Shown here: positions 25,342 through 37,239 of the stretch, in pieces | Layout: the number at the start of each line of letters is the position of its first letter | Position numbering within the stretch: the stretch's first letter is position 1 | Source: Plasmodium coatneyi | Lineage: Eukaryota; Apicomplexa; Aconoidasida; Haemosporida; Plasmodiidae | Assembly: GCF_001680005.1 (NCBI RefSeq) | Contig: NC_033564.1 | Span: 1,116,001-1,180,000, forward strand | Length of the DNA stretch: 64,000 nt | Reading direction: 5' to 3' | Made by a program: the position numbers and the translations under genes | The notes under the pieces: generated by a model | Databases searched by the model: none | Seen by the model: only the letters and a program-made list of their open reading frames with translations | Told to the model about the DNA's origin: nothing

Positions 25342-25757
25342 CGCGCACGAGAAGGGAAAAAAGAAAAAAAACGCCTCAAGGGAGAGAATACATAGAAATT
25401 GGGACAGACCAATCAGTTTAAAATTACATTTGGGTCGTTTTGTACCTCCCCGCGTGGATAATCCCTGACGGTGTGGGAGGACCAAGTGCTTATTTCACTC
25501 CACAGAATGGACCCCACAAGCGCAAGGGATATACTCTACTATGTACCCCATAGTTCGCTCCCTTTTTTTTTTTTTTTTTTTTTTGCTTCTCCATCCCGTT
25601 GCAAAAGTGTGAAAAAGACGTGCACCCGTTGTTTGCTTTCCAACAGTTGGAAAGGTTCCTTCCCATGTTTGCAGCGTGGACGGTTGCATACCACCCACGC
25701 GTATGTCAGTGGTGTAGATATGCCTAAGGAAAGGAGTAGGCCAAATGGTTTACGCCA

Positions 25758-25790
<33 letters not shown>

Positions 25791-27112
25791 TATGCCCTTT
25801 TTCCCTGACCTTTGTTTGGCCCATAGTTGGCGATTATTTTGTGTTATTCTTTTCACTTTTTTTTTTTTTTCAATTTTGAAATAATTCCTGTCATGTTAGT
25901 TGTCTGTGGTAGGGGAGAGTCTGCATGAGGCATCCCCCACATGGGACTTTTTTTTTCTCGTCCATTTATATGTGCAAGCTGTTTGCTCTTTGGGACAACG
26001 CGGGGGAGAACTCCGGTGCGTTCTGCTCGCTCCCTTCCGCACGAGTCAGTCGACCCATTTTAAACGCATATCTCCAAGACCAACCAATTAAGGTGAAGTT
26101 ATTCGAAACGGTTGTCAAATGGTTAACACATCGCGCGGGGAGACCCCATTTTGCGTGTGGCCACTGGTCTGCTTTTGTTCCTATTTTTACGTACCCATCC
26201 GCCTGATGGGTGTGTGTAGGTATTGACTCGGCACACGCGTAGGAAGCATCGCTTCGTTCTTGTGTTAAAGCCTAACCCATGTTGCGCGACGGTGGAGGGA
26301 AATTTCCTATTGGAGTTACTTCCGAGAAGAAGCGCCATAAAGATGTGTCAAGCACGCGTTAAGACAGATACAAAAGAGAGAGAAAAAAAAAAAAAAAAAA
26401 AAAAAAAAAAGTGTAGCATACACGCGGTGTGTACTTTCGCATGCTCATGTGGAAGAAGCCGACTTTTTCCCACCTGCAGTTATTCTCCCCGATCGATACA
26501 TGAAAAGGGGGGGGAAAAAAATAGGAAAACAAAATGCAACTCCATTCGCTGTATTTCCCTTTTGTAAAAAATAAAAACGAAAGGGCAATATTTCAGCCAA
26601 CTGGAAGAGACTCTCCCCCATGTTTAAAAGCACATCTTTTGGTACCTTGCCAATTGCACGTAGGAAGAAGTTTCAGAGGAACATGGTCCATCCGTGTGCA
26701 TAAGAGAAAATTCTTTCTTGCTTCCCCATTTAGTGGAATTAACAAAATGAGACCTTCCAATCTTGAGTAAAATTTCCCCAAAAAGTATCGTGGCAGGTAG
26801 GGTGTTCCTCTATCTGGGCGATTGTTCCATCCAGCTGCACATTTTCCTCCTCAACGCGGTTTCAAATTCGCTGATTTGGAAGAGCCGCCACTGTCCCTTG
26901 TGGGATTCGCGCAGTGTGCCCCCCTTGGGTTAGAAGGCTAATGGGGGAAGAACCAAAAAGAAAAATAGGTCTAGCGTAATAGGAGGTGCACATAAATTGG
27001 ACGTAGCTTCGTGGAGAGACACAAACAGAAGAGGGGGTAAACGAAGAAACACGTTACGAACGACGTGGGAGGATCTCACCGCCGCAAGCACTTAAGCAGC
27101 TTCCCCCGCAGG
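25342..27112. other. Intergenic region between CDPK7 and the F-box/LRR gene
   Basis: Poly-T runs (25561-25584, 25761-25789) and a poly-A run (26383-26410) dominate. Short open frames on both strands are interrupted and low in complexity. It is expected to hold the CDPK7 3' end and the promoter and leader of the next gene. Nothing else is supported. Confidence 0.6.
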
Positions 27113-29678
27113 ATGAACGAGAAGAAGCAACTCAACATAGCCAACCTGTTCACGGCGAACAGGGACAGTGGAGGGCGCACTGGTGGAGACGACAAAAGGG
27201 TTATCATAGATAAGGAGAAAAAGCCATCCATATGGTCACTCTTCACCCAGGTGGGTGCATCCACGGAAGACGCAAGGAAAAGGAGCGAAGCAGACGATGA
27301 TGACGCGGATGGTGGGGGTGGGGAAAGCTCACCTGTAGATGTGTTTTTCACACCGAGAAATGCGCCACAGGGGAAGCAGGAGAAGGAAAAAGGGGAAGAC
27401 AATAGGGGAAATCGCCACGTTGAAAGCCGCACGGGAAGCCAAACAGATCACCCCCCTGCTGCCACCGGGGCCAAGCCCAGCCTGTTCAGAAACACGCAGT
27501 CAAATCAGGACATCCAAAAAGAAATAGAAAATATAACCAGCAGCTTCAAACGGAAGAACAATATTTTACTGGGCGAAAATACTGATGACAGTTTGCTGAA
27601 CAGCATTCTCTCCAGGAAGAGGACAAAAATGAACGTCGAGGGGAGTCAGTTGGCTGCGTGTTTCACCCCCCCCGGGGGAAGTTCCTCCGTGTCCTACAAC
27701 TCATACAAGGAGTTCTTTGCAAAGGGGGCCTCTAGCCAAAATGGGAAGGACGAAAGGAAGGTGGTCGATAAGAAGACACTACTGGATGATTTAGCGCAGA
27801 ATAAAATGAGGTACCAAATAAAGGATGACAATGTGATGATCCGCGCGAACCAGGCCAACCGAACAAAGGAAGAAGAGAGGAAAACCCACACGTGCGTGCT
27901 GAAGAAGAAAAACGTGTGCGTGCCAGTAAACGTGGTAAACGAAAATAATCACCAAAATGTTATAAAAATGAGGAAGGCACATCAAACTTTATTTAAGAAA
28001 GATAACTTTGATATTTTTCACCACTTGGGAGATGACCTATTTAGATACATCATATCGAACGTAAAAAATAAAAAAAACCTCCTTCTCCTGAATAGGAGAT
28101 TCAGAGACGTCATTCGTTGTTTAAGGTTGAATCTCATTTATGACGTGACATTAAAAAATACAATTCCTCCGGAGAGTATTATAAAAACAGTATACACATC
28201 AGATAAGCTGCAAGTGCTGGATCTGTCTGGATGTTCTCATCTCTCTTCTCACCATTTTCATTTATTCTGTAATTCTAATCATATCAAATTTGATAAGACG
28301 CTAAAAATTCTGTGCCTAAATGGCTGCAGCAAAATTACCGACTCAAGTTTGAAGGCTCTTCTCCATCGGTTTAAGTGTCTGTCCATTGTGGACGTTCGTA
28401 ATTGTTATAAGATCAGTCACGAAGGAATTTTCCCCTTAAAGTTCAAGACCGGTTTGGTGAAATTGTACCTTGGAAATACGACCTCCTCCTCTACAGTGTC
28501 CAATTATCACACTGATGATACGCTACGTGTGCTCTTCACCTGTGTGCCTCCTTCATCGGGCGAATCTACCACTCAACGGACTGCCACGAATGGTGGTGAT
28601 ATGTGTACACACATTAGTACCCCTCTGAAGCTACTCTCCTGCTTCGAAATTACCAATGCGAAACAGCTAAGTGACATATCATATCTCTACGTCATATCGA
28701 AGACCCTCAAGATACTTAACCTCCGGGGGTGCAACATTGATGACACGGCTGCAATCTTTTTCAAGTGCTTCACTAACCTCATCGCTTTGAATGTAGCCGA
28801 CACGAAGGTATCCAATGAGGTGATCAAAACGGTCTGCACTAATTCACCCAAAATGAGGATCCTCGATATTTCCAAAGCGGTAGACGTCCAGAATGAGACA
28901 ATCTTAACCGTTGCAAGAAGTCTAAAGCGCCTTCGGAAGATTAAGGTGTCCTCGCTGCAGTAATGACGGAGCGAGTTCACTTGCACCACAGCATGGAAGC
29001 ATATACTTCACTTGCCATTTCTGCTACATGAACGTACCATAGCAACGCAGCATATAATTCATTTGCAATTTCCCCTTCGCAGAAACGTGGACAATTTCTC
29101 CGTCCGGGAATTCCTCAAAAACTGCAGGGACCTCGTAGCAATTGATTTCTCCAGCTGCTGGAAGGTTAACAACTCCTTTTGTCACGTGAACGGACTGAAC
29201 GTTGCGTCAGGTGGGGACTAAGACAAAACACACCCTTTTTAAGCGGAATTAACACATGTCATATACATTACCGAATAGGAAGTACACGTAGTATGTTCCT
29301 TTTTGCACACGCAATGCAATCCCCCCCACACAATTTTTTTTTATTTTTTTCTTTGCTTCCCAACCGCAGGGCCCAAGCTAACCGATGTGGGTGTCTACCA
29401 GTGCTCAGTCGACCGCAGGGTCTGCGAAGGAGCCCTCACGGAAGTTGGCTGCTCCTCCGTGCGCGTGCACATATACAATGTAAGAGGGGGAAGCGTAGCG
29501 CCGTAAAAATGGAACGACTGTCGGGGGAACATCCCCGCAGATCAGCTACATGTTACAAGTTTCCACCTTGCACATTATTTTTTTTTTTTTTTTTTCCGTA
29601 AAATACCCCTCGCAGGAGCTGAAAATATTTGAGACATCCATTTATGCGGACGTGGACGCACTGGATCAGGGCGAATGA
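27113..29678 (+). CDS. F-box / leucine-rich-repeat protein, four exons
   Basis: Exons are 27113-28959, 29083-29210, 29370-29479 and 29616-29678. Phases 2, 1 and 0 are all compatible, giving 715 residues. The first ATG is at 27113, reading MNEKKQLNIANLF. The N-terminal 290 residues are charged and low in complexity. At about 298-335 a helical segment DDLFRYIISNVKNKKNLLLL with NRRFRDVIRCLR resembles an F-box. It is followed by cysteine-type leucine-rich repeats: LQVLDLSGCSHLS, LKILCLNGCSKITDSSLKAL, LKILNLRGCNIDD, and MRILDISK. Exon 2 continues the pattern (FLKNCRDLVAIDFSSCWKV), which supports the splicing. An F-box plus LRRs suggests a substrate receptor of an SCF ubiquitin ligase, acting in nucleus or cytoplasm; that role is inferred from the family. 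Stopping at the TAA just after exon 1 (28961-28963) would lose the last repeats. Confidence 0.8.
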
Positions 29679-30878
29679 AGGGGAAACTACAAATTACCCA
29701 TCCGCTTTAGCTCTCCCCCTGATCGTTTTTCCGCACTTTGAGTTTGAAGAAGTCACATTTGTATGCAATGCGTTTTTTGGTCTTTTTTTTTGCCATTTTA
29801 AAAAGCCTCCTTTTAACCCCTCTTTTTAATCCTTTTTTTTTTTTTTTTTTTCCATTTTAAATCCTCCATTTAATTCGTCCAACTTCTTTTGCCTTGTTCA
29901 TTTTGAAACGCAAAAATTGGCTGTACAAATTTTACCCCTTTTTTAAAACGAATTAAGTTGATCTTTTATTTTATGATAATTCCTGTGTCCCATCTCCGGT
30001 TCACTTTTCTTGGGTGAGAATAATTTAAAGAAAAGTTTTCGCGGCCCGGCCAATATTTTTTTTTTTTTTTTTTTTTTTTTTTCATGAATAGTGCTTTACA
30101 GTTCATTCCGCGGGGTGAAGCGGCAAAATGGTATGTAACCTTATTTACGTAATGTATTATACATAATATATTTTTACTTTGCGGGCGTATTTTTCAACCC
30201 CCCGGCGATTGGCGCATCTGCCCTGTTTCCTTTTTTCTCGTCCATCCGAATGTTCACTGCAATAAAATAAGTGATAGTGCGAAAATAAAGGAAAAAAAAA
30301 GCAGTGCGCCCATTTGAACTTAAGTTCTTTTTTTTAACGGATGGGAGAAATATATTTTCGCCGCGCATATATTGGCATTGTAGTCCAAACGAGTTGGCGC
30401 GAATAAAGGTCGCATGAGTTAAGTGGTTAGTTTATTTTTTCCCCTTTTCGCTTGACCCATTTGCACGTAAGCTGTAACCCTCCTGTTGTCCATGACGCCC
30501 TGCGTCGTGCGTTTCCTCCCGAGCGCCAACAAAGTTTTTCCTTCACGGGGATTTCCGCGGAGGAAGATTCGATGAGAGGAAAAACTTTGTTCCCCTCCGG
30601 AGTTAGGAGTTAACAAACAAACAAATACAACAAACAAGCGAATGGCTACGAATGAACGAATGAACGAACAGACGAACCCATTAACTCAAATGAACTAGCG
30701 AGAAGAGACAAACAGGAAGGGGACACCTTTTTACTTCGTCTTTTTGTGAAGGGAAGAACGGGACGACATTCATTTTAGTTCTCCTTTGGGGAGAAAGCAG
30801 AAGGATCAAAAGCGAAGTAGAGCGGCATATTTATACGTGCATAACCTCTCATACTGTATGTAGACTGGTTTGCGAAGG
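29679..30878. other. Intergenic region between the F-box/LRR and RING genes
   Basis: It contains several poly-T runs (29838-29860, 30056-30082). Short repeats AACAAACAAACAAA and GAATGAACGAATGAACGAACAG occur near 30612-30675. No exon or RNA gene was recognised. Confidence 0.6.
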
Positions 30879-32684
30879 ATGGGTGACGGGGAAGAGAGTA
30901 ACGGCGTGCGGGATGAGGGCCAGTTGGCCCACGACCCAGCCGATGGAGGAACCAGCGAAACTTCAAACGTGTACGAAGATGCCATGGAAAATGGAGACGC
31001 TCCAAATGGAGATGGCGCGCAGCATCGACTTGATGATGCAGCTCATCTACCGACAACCACCGTGAGAAACCGATTCTGCAGAAACGCCCCCAATGCGGAC
31101 GACGCGGAAAAGTGCCACAAGGGCAAACCCGACGTCAAGACGGTACCCCAACAGAAGGAATTAGACCCCCCCAAAGATGAATCAGAAAAGGAGCATATCC
31201 CCTCCGAACTGGAATGCGCCATATGCATGAAGCTGCTAATCATACCAGTGACAATACCTTGCGGACACAACTTCTGCCGAGACTGTCTGGAGAAAGCCAA
31301 GGAATACAAAAATACGTGCCCCTTATGTAGGTCAAACATGGGGGACAAAAAAAACATTAACATTTTGTTGGCCGATTTGATAAAGGAAAAATACCCATTG
31401 ACATATGCCAAGAGAGTGGAAGAAATGGAAATGATAAAAAGAGAAAAAGAAAAAAAAATTCTAAAGGAAAGATTCGATGCGATTAAAAACTCGTCTGTCA
31501 TTCCGTTGTTTAAAGTTCCTCTAGTCTCTGGTCCTTACTTCCCAGGAGAGGTATTCGACCTCAACATATATAATGAAAAATTTATTGACCTCATTGAACT
31601 CATATCTAGTGAACGCACCTTTGCTATTACATCCAGTAAGGACAAATCAGATAATGGGGACGAAAAAATGTATGGAATCCACGTAAAAATTTTACAGCAG
31701 AATAAAACGAACCAAGTGCTCTGTATCAAATGTGTGGCAAACTTTCGGGTCATCCTTTATAACATTATACACTTCCATCAGTATGAGAATTACATAGCTA
31801 GCCATTCTCCTCTTTTTGACGAATCAATTTCTTTGAATTTTTTTGAGTACAATTTGTTGAGAGGGTGTAAAGGAGCTGCTGGTGCGGGTGCCGGTCCAGG
31901 TTCTTCCCCTGATTCTTCCCCCTGTGCTGGTAACCATTGTGACCACTGCTGCAAGGGGTTGAAGTGTAATTCAAACTGCACCAAGGAAGGTTCTTCCTCT
32001 TGCGATAAGCAACGGGGGGGAAATACAACCTCCGAAGGGGGCACCTGCAAGTGTGCCGTGTCTGGCACGTCATCCATGGGGATGAACCGAGAATGTACCA
32101 ACCAAACCACAGTCGATTTGGGAAAGAAAAAAGTGGAAGAATTGAAGAAACTGCTAAACAGAATCGAGTTGGAAGATGATATAAACTCAATTTCCTCCTA
32201 CTATGACCAGTGCAGAAGTATAATGAGCAATCCTACAGACACGAATGACTATAATGTATACAACGCAGTGAATTACTACGCGTGTATTATTTTTTCAAGA
32301 ATCTGTCTGCTCTGTATAAGGTACCAGCTGAACCGTTTTGGCAATGCAGGAATACGTTTGTTTAATAGCAAGTTCCGAAATGTCAAGCTTACCTGCTCCG
32401 AACCTTCCAATCAAGAGCTGGAAAACTTTTCCTACTCTCTTAGCAGCGCTATTATCTCTAGATCCATTCTCAAGTGGAGATGGTTCAAGACGACCAACAC
32501 GACGGAGAGGCTGGAAAGCATAACTCAGTATTTTCTAAAAAAGAAAAATAAAAGTATTTTAGCCCTTGACAATTCGAGGTCCCCGATTATTCACCGTCTT
32601 TTCATGTTGGACTCCATTTCCTCGTCCCTTCTCATTTTGGTTTTCATTTCGGTCATCATATTTGTTAAGTACTTCCTCTACTGA
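30879..32684 (+). CDS. RING finger / LON-type domain E3 ubiquitin ligase with C-terminal membrane anchor
   Basis: Single exon, 601 residues, with the first ATG at 30879. A C3HC4 RING finger lies at about 113-151 (CAICMKLL, PCGHNFCRDC, CPLCRS; spacing C-2-C-11-C-1-H-2-C-2-C-10-C-2-C). It is followed by a helical charged linker and a region starting near 205 (SSVIPLFKVPL, PGEVFDLNIYN). That region looks like the N-terminal LON substrate-binding fold found with RING in LONRF-type proteins. A Cys/Gly/Ser-rich insert (about 330-410) splits it. The last 20 residues (ILVFISVIIFVKYFL) are hydrophobic and end the protein, so it is probably tail-anchored, perhaps in the ER or another endomembrane. A role as E3 ligase rests on the intact zinc ligands; the substrate is unknown. 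TGA is followed immediately by a GGTAAGC donor-like site. Confidence 0.85.
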   Translation: MGDGEESNGVRDEGQLAHDPADGGTSETSNVYEDAMENGDAPNGDGAQHRLDDAAHLPTTTVRNRFCRNAPNADDAEKCHKGKPDVKTVPQQKELDPPKDESEKEHIPSELECAICMKLLIIPVTIPCGHNFCRDCLEKAKEYKNTCPLCRSNMGDKKNINILLADLIKEKYPLTYAKRVEEMEMIKREKEKKILKERFDAIKNSSVIPLFKVPLVSGPYFPGEVFDLNIYNEKFIDLIELISSERTFAITSSKDKSDNGDEKMYGIHVKILQQNKTNQVLCIKCVANFRVILYNIIHFHQYENYIASHSPLFDESISLNFFEYNLLRGCKGAAGAGAGPGSSPDSSPCAGNHCDHCCKGLKCNSNCTKEGSSSCDKQRGGNTTSEGGTCKCAVSGTSSMGMNRECTNQTTVDLGKKKVEELKKLLNRIELEDDINSISSYYDQCRSIMSNPTDTNDYNVYNAVNYYACIIFSRICLLCIRYQLNRFGNAGIRLFNSKFRNVKLTCSEPSNQELENFSYSLSSAIISRSILKWRWFKTTNTTERLESITQYFLKKKNKSILALDNSRSPIIHRLFMLDSISSSLLILVFISVIIFVKYFLY

Positions 32685-34599
32685 GGTAAGCTTCGGATTG
32701 CTGTTGGTTGAGGAGGGCGGAAAAAAAGCCTCACTGTATCATTATACTATTTTTCGCTTTTTCTTTCAAAACAGCCATTGGGAAAGCTATACCCCCGGTT
32801 GGTGTTTTTCAGTGCACGGTCCATTTTGCCCCTCCTGTTTTCATTTCTTTTTTTTTTTTTGTACGCTTTGTATACATAGCTCACTTTATTATTCTCCCCA
32901 TTGCTACTTTTTTAAATTACGTTAAGATGATTTTCCTTCATCCACTCCTTTCACCCTCCATGTGGTGACAAACTTTTTGATTATATTATACCACCCCCAA
33001 AACGGAATTAATTTTTTTATTTTTTACACACCCAGTTGGGATAGTAGTTGTTTGCAGATCGCGTTGCGTCGGTAGAGTCCCTCGACGTTGCAGCGTGCAC
33101 AGTAATCATATGGTTCATGCATTTACTTGCTCTTGCACCAACGACCCATAATTCCTTTTAGTTAAGGTCAGCCTTACCCAGGTGACCGCAGAGGGGTAGA
33201 TAGGCAGAATGCGCTGGTCACAGTGAAGCAGCCGGAAATTATGTACCTTGCCGCTGGGTAGGTAAGCCTAACTGAAATGATATTGACTGGCATCTTTTTT
33301 CGGGTGCGGGAGTCCCCGTCCAGATTGGCCAACCGTCGAGTATCGCTCTAATTTATCACATCCCTGCAAACACATTGACATCAATTTAGGGGTTAAAAAA
33401 AAGTAGTAGGAAATTTCCCCCTGACGCATTTCATTTTAATAACCCTATAATTGATCAGATCTTTTTTTTTTATTTTTTGTCCATTGGTTGATAACATTTT
33501 TACATGCACAGTGAAGGTGTCCTTGTTTCACCTCTCCGCAGTGGTCTGTCAAACCCAGCGCGGTGTTCTTCCGATTGGTACTTGGCGCGCAATGTCTTTT
33601 ATCGGCCATTTGGTCAAAGTCTGGGTGTCCTCATTAAGCGTTTAAAAGGAGGAGTAAATAACAAAAAGGGGAAAAGAAAAAAATATATGCAATTGTTTCT
33701 ATTCCCATTTTTCATGTAAGTATTTTTTTTTTTTTTTTTTTTCCGTTGGTGCAATACGTGGGAAATGGTGGGAAAAAACCGGGGCGTACTGCGGCACAGT
33801 AGCTTATCGCCACGGTAACATATGTTGACTGTACCATATTGCCATCATTTCCGCAGCGTGCACTTTTTTTACTGTTCGCTGGTTTAGTTTTTTCCCCCGC
33901 CTATCACTTCAAATTCCCATTTTTTTGTGTATTTATTTTTCACGGCACCGCGGCCCCCCTTCTATTGACCCCCTTCAAAAGAGGCAAAATCTTTTTTCTT
34001 CAAAAGTAGAACCGACTAAACCCACGTGGGGAAATTTTTAAAAACAAATTGGGAATTGGGATCTCGAGATCGCCCAACAGAGTTTGTTCATTCATCACCA
34101 TCACCAGCGGCCCCGTGTATTCGTATTACTTACCGTGTACGCCTTAGCCAGCGCCGCCCCTTTTGAATCGATTGAGGAGGTCCCTCACTGAACATCATGC
34201 CAATTGAAGTCCACAGCGGAACAGGCAAAGCTGCGCAAAACGCATATGAGAAGAAGCGAACCAGTGTTCCGGGGGCCAGCAGGAATAATAATATCTAACA
34301 CGATTGCATGAAGGACCATCACAGAAAAAGCGAACGAAAATAAAACGTAGGGAAGGAAAGGAAAGAAGAACCCCTGGATAGAGTCACAGCATCGCTTGCC
34401 AACACGAGGAAAGAACTTCCATCTTTATAAGTAGGCATACACTTCTTATCAACTTTGCTGCCTCCATTTTTTTTTGTTCCCGTTTCGATACCACTGGAAC
34501 AGAATCTCCTTTCCAATTATTGATCGATCGGTACGCTCCCACGAATTGTTGAATCTGTTGTCCCACTGGACTTGCCACCCCCCCTTTCTTTAAATGTAA

Positions 34600-34636
<37 letters not shown>

Positions 34637-34734
34637 GGAAGAGTTGCGAGCTTATATATCATGTGCGCATATGTGGTTAGCCCTCCCGATGCTGCTTCGC
34701 ACATTCACCACGTTGGTTGACTTCCCCCCTTCAG
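32685..34734. other. Intergenic region upstream of eRF3
   Basis: A 2 kb spacer with poly-T (33721-33742) and poly-A (34601-34634) runs. A possible 3'-UTR intron of the RING gene could start at 32687. The stretch just before the eRF3 ATG reads CCCCCCTTCAG|ATG, acceptor-like, so a leader intron for eRF3 is possible. No other coding sequence is supported. Confidence 0.55.
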
Positions 34735-36485
34735 ATGAATAATGAGCCCTTCAGCTTCAACGCGAACGCCCCGTCGTACTACCCCGGAATGGCCTACCAG
34801 GGAGGCGACCCAGCTAGCCAAAATGAAAATGACGCAGACAACGGTTCCTCCTGCCTGGGCACGGAGAACACAGAAAACCCAAATGTGAATGAGGTAGAGG
34901 AACAAATAAGAAAAATGACAATGAGTGATGAGCAGCCAGTGGAGCACTACGAAGAGGATAGCCCCACGGACCTAGAAAAAAAAGATCAAGGAGAGGATTC
35001 TCAAGGAGAAAAAGCTGTACAAACAAAAAGCAATTTGATAGAGGTCGATCCCAGACAACATTTAAATATTATTTTTATTGGACACGTAGATGCAGGGAAG
35101 TCAACTGCCTGTGGAAACATCCTTTACATTCTGGGGTACGTCGATGATAGAACCATAGAAAAGTATGAAAGAGAGGCGAAGGAGAAAAATAGGGAGAGCT
35201 GGTTTTTGGCGTTTATTATGGATATCAATGAAGAGGAGAGACAGAAGGGAAAAACTGTCGAAGTGGGTAGAGCCCACTTTGAGACGAAAGACAGGAGGTT
35301 TACAATTTTGGATGCCCCTGGACATAAGAACTTCATTCCCAATATGATTAGTGGTGCTGCACAGGCGGACATCGGTGTGCTGATCATTTCTGCTCGTAAG
35401 GGAGAGTTCGAGACGGGTTTCGAGCGAGGAGGCCAGACGCGTGAACACACATTGCTAGCGAGGACGCTAGGTAAGTAACAAGGAGGAGGTGTAATGCAAA
35501 ACCAGGCGTTCGTCATCAGCACAACCCTTACTATGCTGACAGTGCGGATGCTCCTCACACCATGTCATTTTCCCCCCCTGCAGGAATAAACCAACTCATC
35601 GTGGCCATCAACAAGATGGACGACCCCACGTGCAACTGGAGCGAAGCCCGCTACGACGAAATACAAAAGAAAATAACCCCCTTTATAAAATCCTGCGGGT
35701 ATAACATCAACAAGGATGTGTTCTTCGTACCCATCTCGGGACTCACCGGACAGAATCTCTCCGACCATGTCTCTGATAAGAACTCCAAGCTATATGATCC
35801 AAGGGGTAGTTGGTATGATACATCCAAACCGACCTTGTTTCAAATTCTAAACACGTTGTCACCACCCCCCTGGGATGAAAAGGGACCTCTCAGAATCCCC
35901 CTCCTAGAAGGATACAAAGACAACGGGATTATAGCCATTGGGAAAATCGAATCAGGAACCTTATACGGAAATAACATGAGTTGTACCCTCATGCCAAATA
36001 AGTTAAAAGTCAAAGTGCTGAATGTGTACTTGGAGGATGATGAAGTTCCCTATGCCAAACCTGGGGAAAATGTTCGCGTGAAGTTGTTAGGTGTAGAAGA
36101 GGATCAAATAAGCAAAGGGTTCGTTTTGTGCGATTCGTTGAACCCCTGCTCCGTTGTTAGTGAGTTTATTGGAAGAGTAGCCATTGTGGAGTTACTTGAA
36201 CACAAGCCAATCATCACAGCTGGATACTTCTGTATCTTCCATGCCCACACCACTTGTGAGGAAATTCAATTCCTGGACATGCTCGAAGTTATAGATAAAA
36301 AGTCGAAGAAGAAAAAAATAAAACCCAAATTTATTAAAAATGACTGTATTGTTACTGCCCACTTTTTGCTTTCCAACCCGGTGTGTATAGAAGTGTATGA
36401 CAAACTTCCCCAGCTGGGCAGGTTTACCCTGCGGGATCAAGGCAAAACCATAGCCATAGGGAAGATACTGGAGTTGAAGGGGTGA
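34735..36485 (+). CDS. ERF3: Eukaryotic peptide chain release factor GTPase eRF3 (ancestral copy)
   Basis: Translation termination GTPase that works with eRF1. Exons 34735-35470 and 35584-36485 are joined in phase 1 (GTAAGT...CCCTGCAG), giving 545 residues. Residues 1-90 are an acidic Asn/Glu-rich N-terminal extension that differs from other eRF3 extensions. The EF-1alpha-like GTPase core then shows G1 GHVDAGKS (116-123), the eRF3-typical EERQKGKTVEVGRAHFETK, G3 DAPGH (from Asp193), ISARKGEFETGFERGGQTRE, and G4 NKMD (255-258). The KGKTVEVGRA and ARKGEFETGFE blocks separate eRF3 from EF-1alpha and HBS1. Domains 2 and 3 are complete and end in GKTIAIGKILELKG. It is the last core gene before the variant-antigen island. 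A second copy of residues from about 90 onward lies at 56608-58093. Confidence 0.95.
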
Positions 36486-37230
36486 TCTGAGCGCGAGGGG
36501 GGGAAGAAAAGTCTGGTCACAGAGGGAAGATTATTGTGTCGCCTCCGTGGCGGAGTATACTTTTTTCGACGTTTGCATTTACTTCCAATTTGCATGTCTT
36601 TTTATCTTTTCTCTTTCGCGTGAGCGTTCCCCCATGGACACCTCCATTTTAAGTACTATCCCCCACCCTTTCCAGTGTAGTGTATAAAGGGTAGTCCTGA
36701 CGTTGCTGTGCTCCGTATCGAGTGGCTGGACATCCCCTCTACACTCCATGTCCTTTCTTCGTTCTGTCCACTGGAACCCAAACAAATGAAACTTATCACC
36801 ATCAGTAAAAAGTAAAATAAAATAAAAAAATAAAGTGTGCCTTTCTACGCCTTGCGACGTGAACGTAGTGAAAAAGATAACCCCCTAACGGGGTGGGTCC
36901 ATCTTTGGCAACCCATATCACCTTTTTGACTCCGTGTTGGGCGTAGAGAACAATTTCCTAAAGGAGGCAAGAACACACACATTGTATGGTTAAGCAACTT
37001 CGTTTGCTTGCAAAGAATATTGTAGTCGCGTATTGCCTTGTTTGTTTTGTCCCACCTGGGGGGGGCCAACAGAAGTTGTATGTAAAATCTCACTCACACG
37101 TCAATAATATGTACCCATTAGTTATTTGTCTTTTTCGGTTTGAACACCTGCACGTTTGTGAAGTACCAGCATTTTTCCTTCGTATGGACATGTACGAGAG
37201 TGGTGAAAAGCAAAGACCTTTTCTTTTCTT
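35001..37230 (+). repeat. ERF3: Segmental duplication, copy 1 (eRF3 core plus 3' flank)
   Basis: This segment matches 56608-58815 in the same orientation. The match starts at TCAAGGAGAAAAAGCTGTAC inside eRF3 exon 1 and covers the rest of exon 1, the intron, exon 2 and about 740 bases of 3' flank. It fades at the poly-pyrimidine tract after AAAGCAAAGACCTT. The flank has indels (for example around 36505-36540) while the coding part has none. Confidence 0.95.
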
Positions 37231-37239
37231 TTTTTATTC

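Noticed and set aside
34735..36485. EF-1alpha or HBS1 as the identity of the GTPase
   Set aside because: The KGKTVEVGRA and ARKGEFETGFE blocks and the acidic N-terminal extension are eRF3-type; EF-1alpha would read ERGITID at the switch region.
36845..37093. A small minus-strand gene shared by both duplicated 3' flanks (also 58234-58674)
   Set aside because: The two copies differ by indels and frame changes, unlike the eRF3 coding part, so there is no sign of coding constraint.
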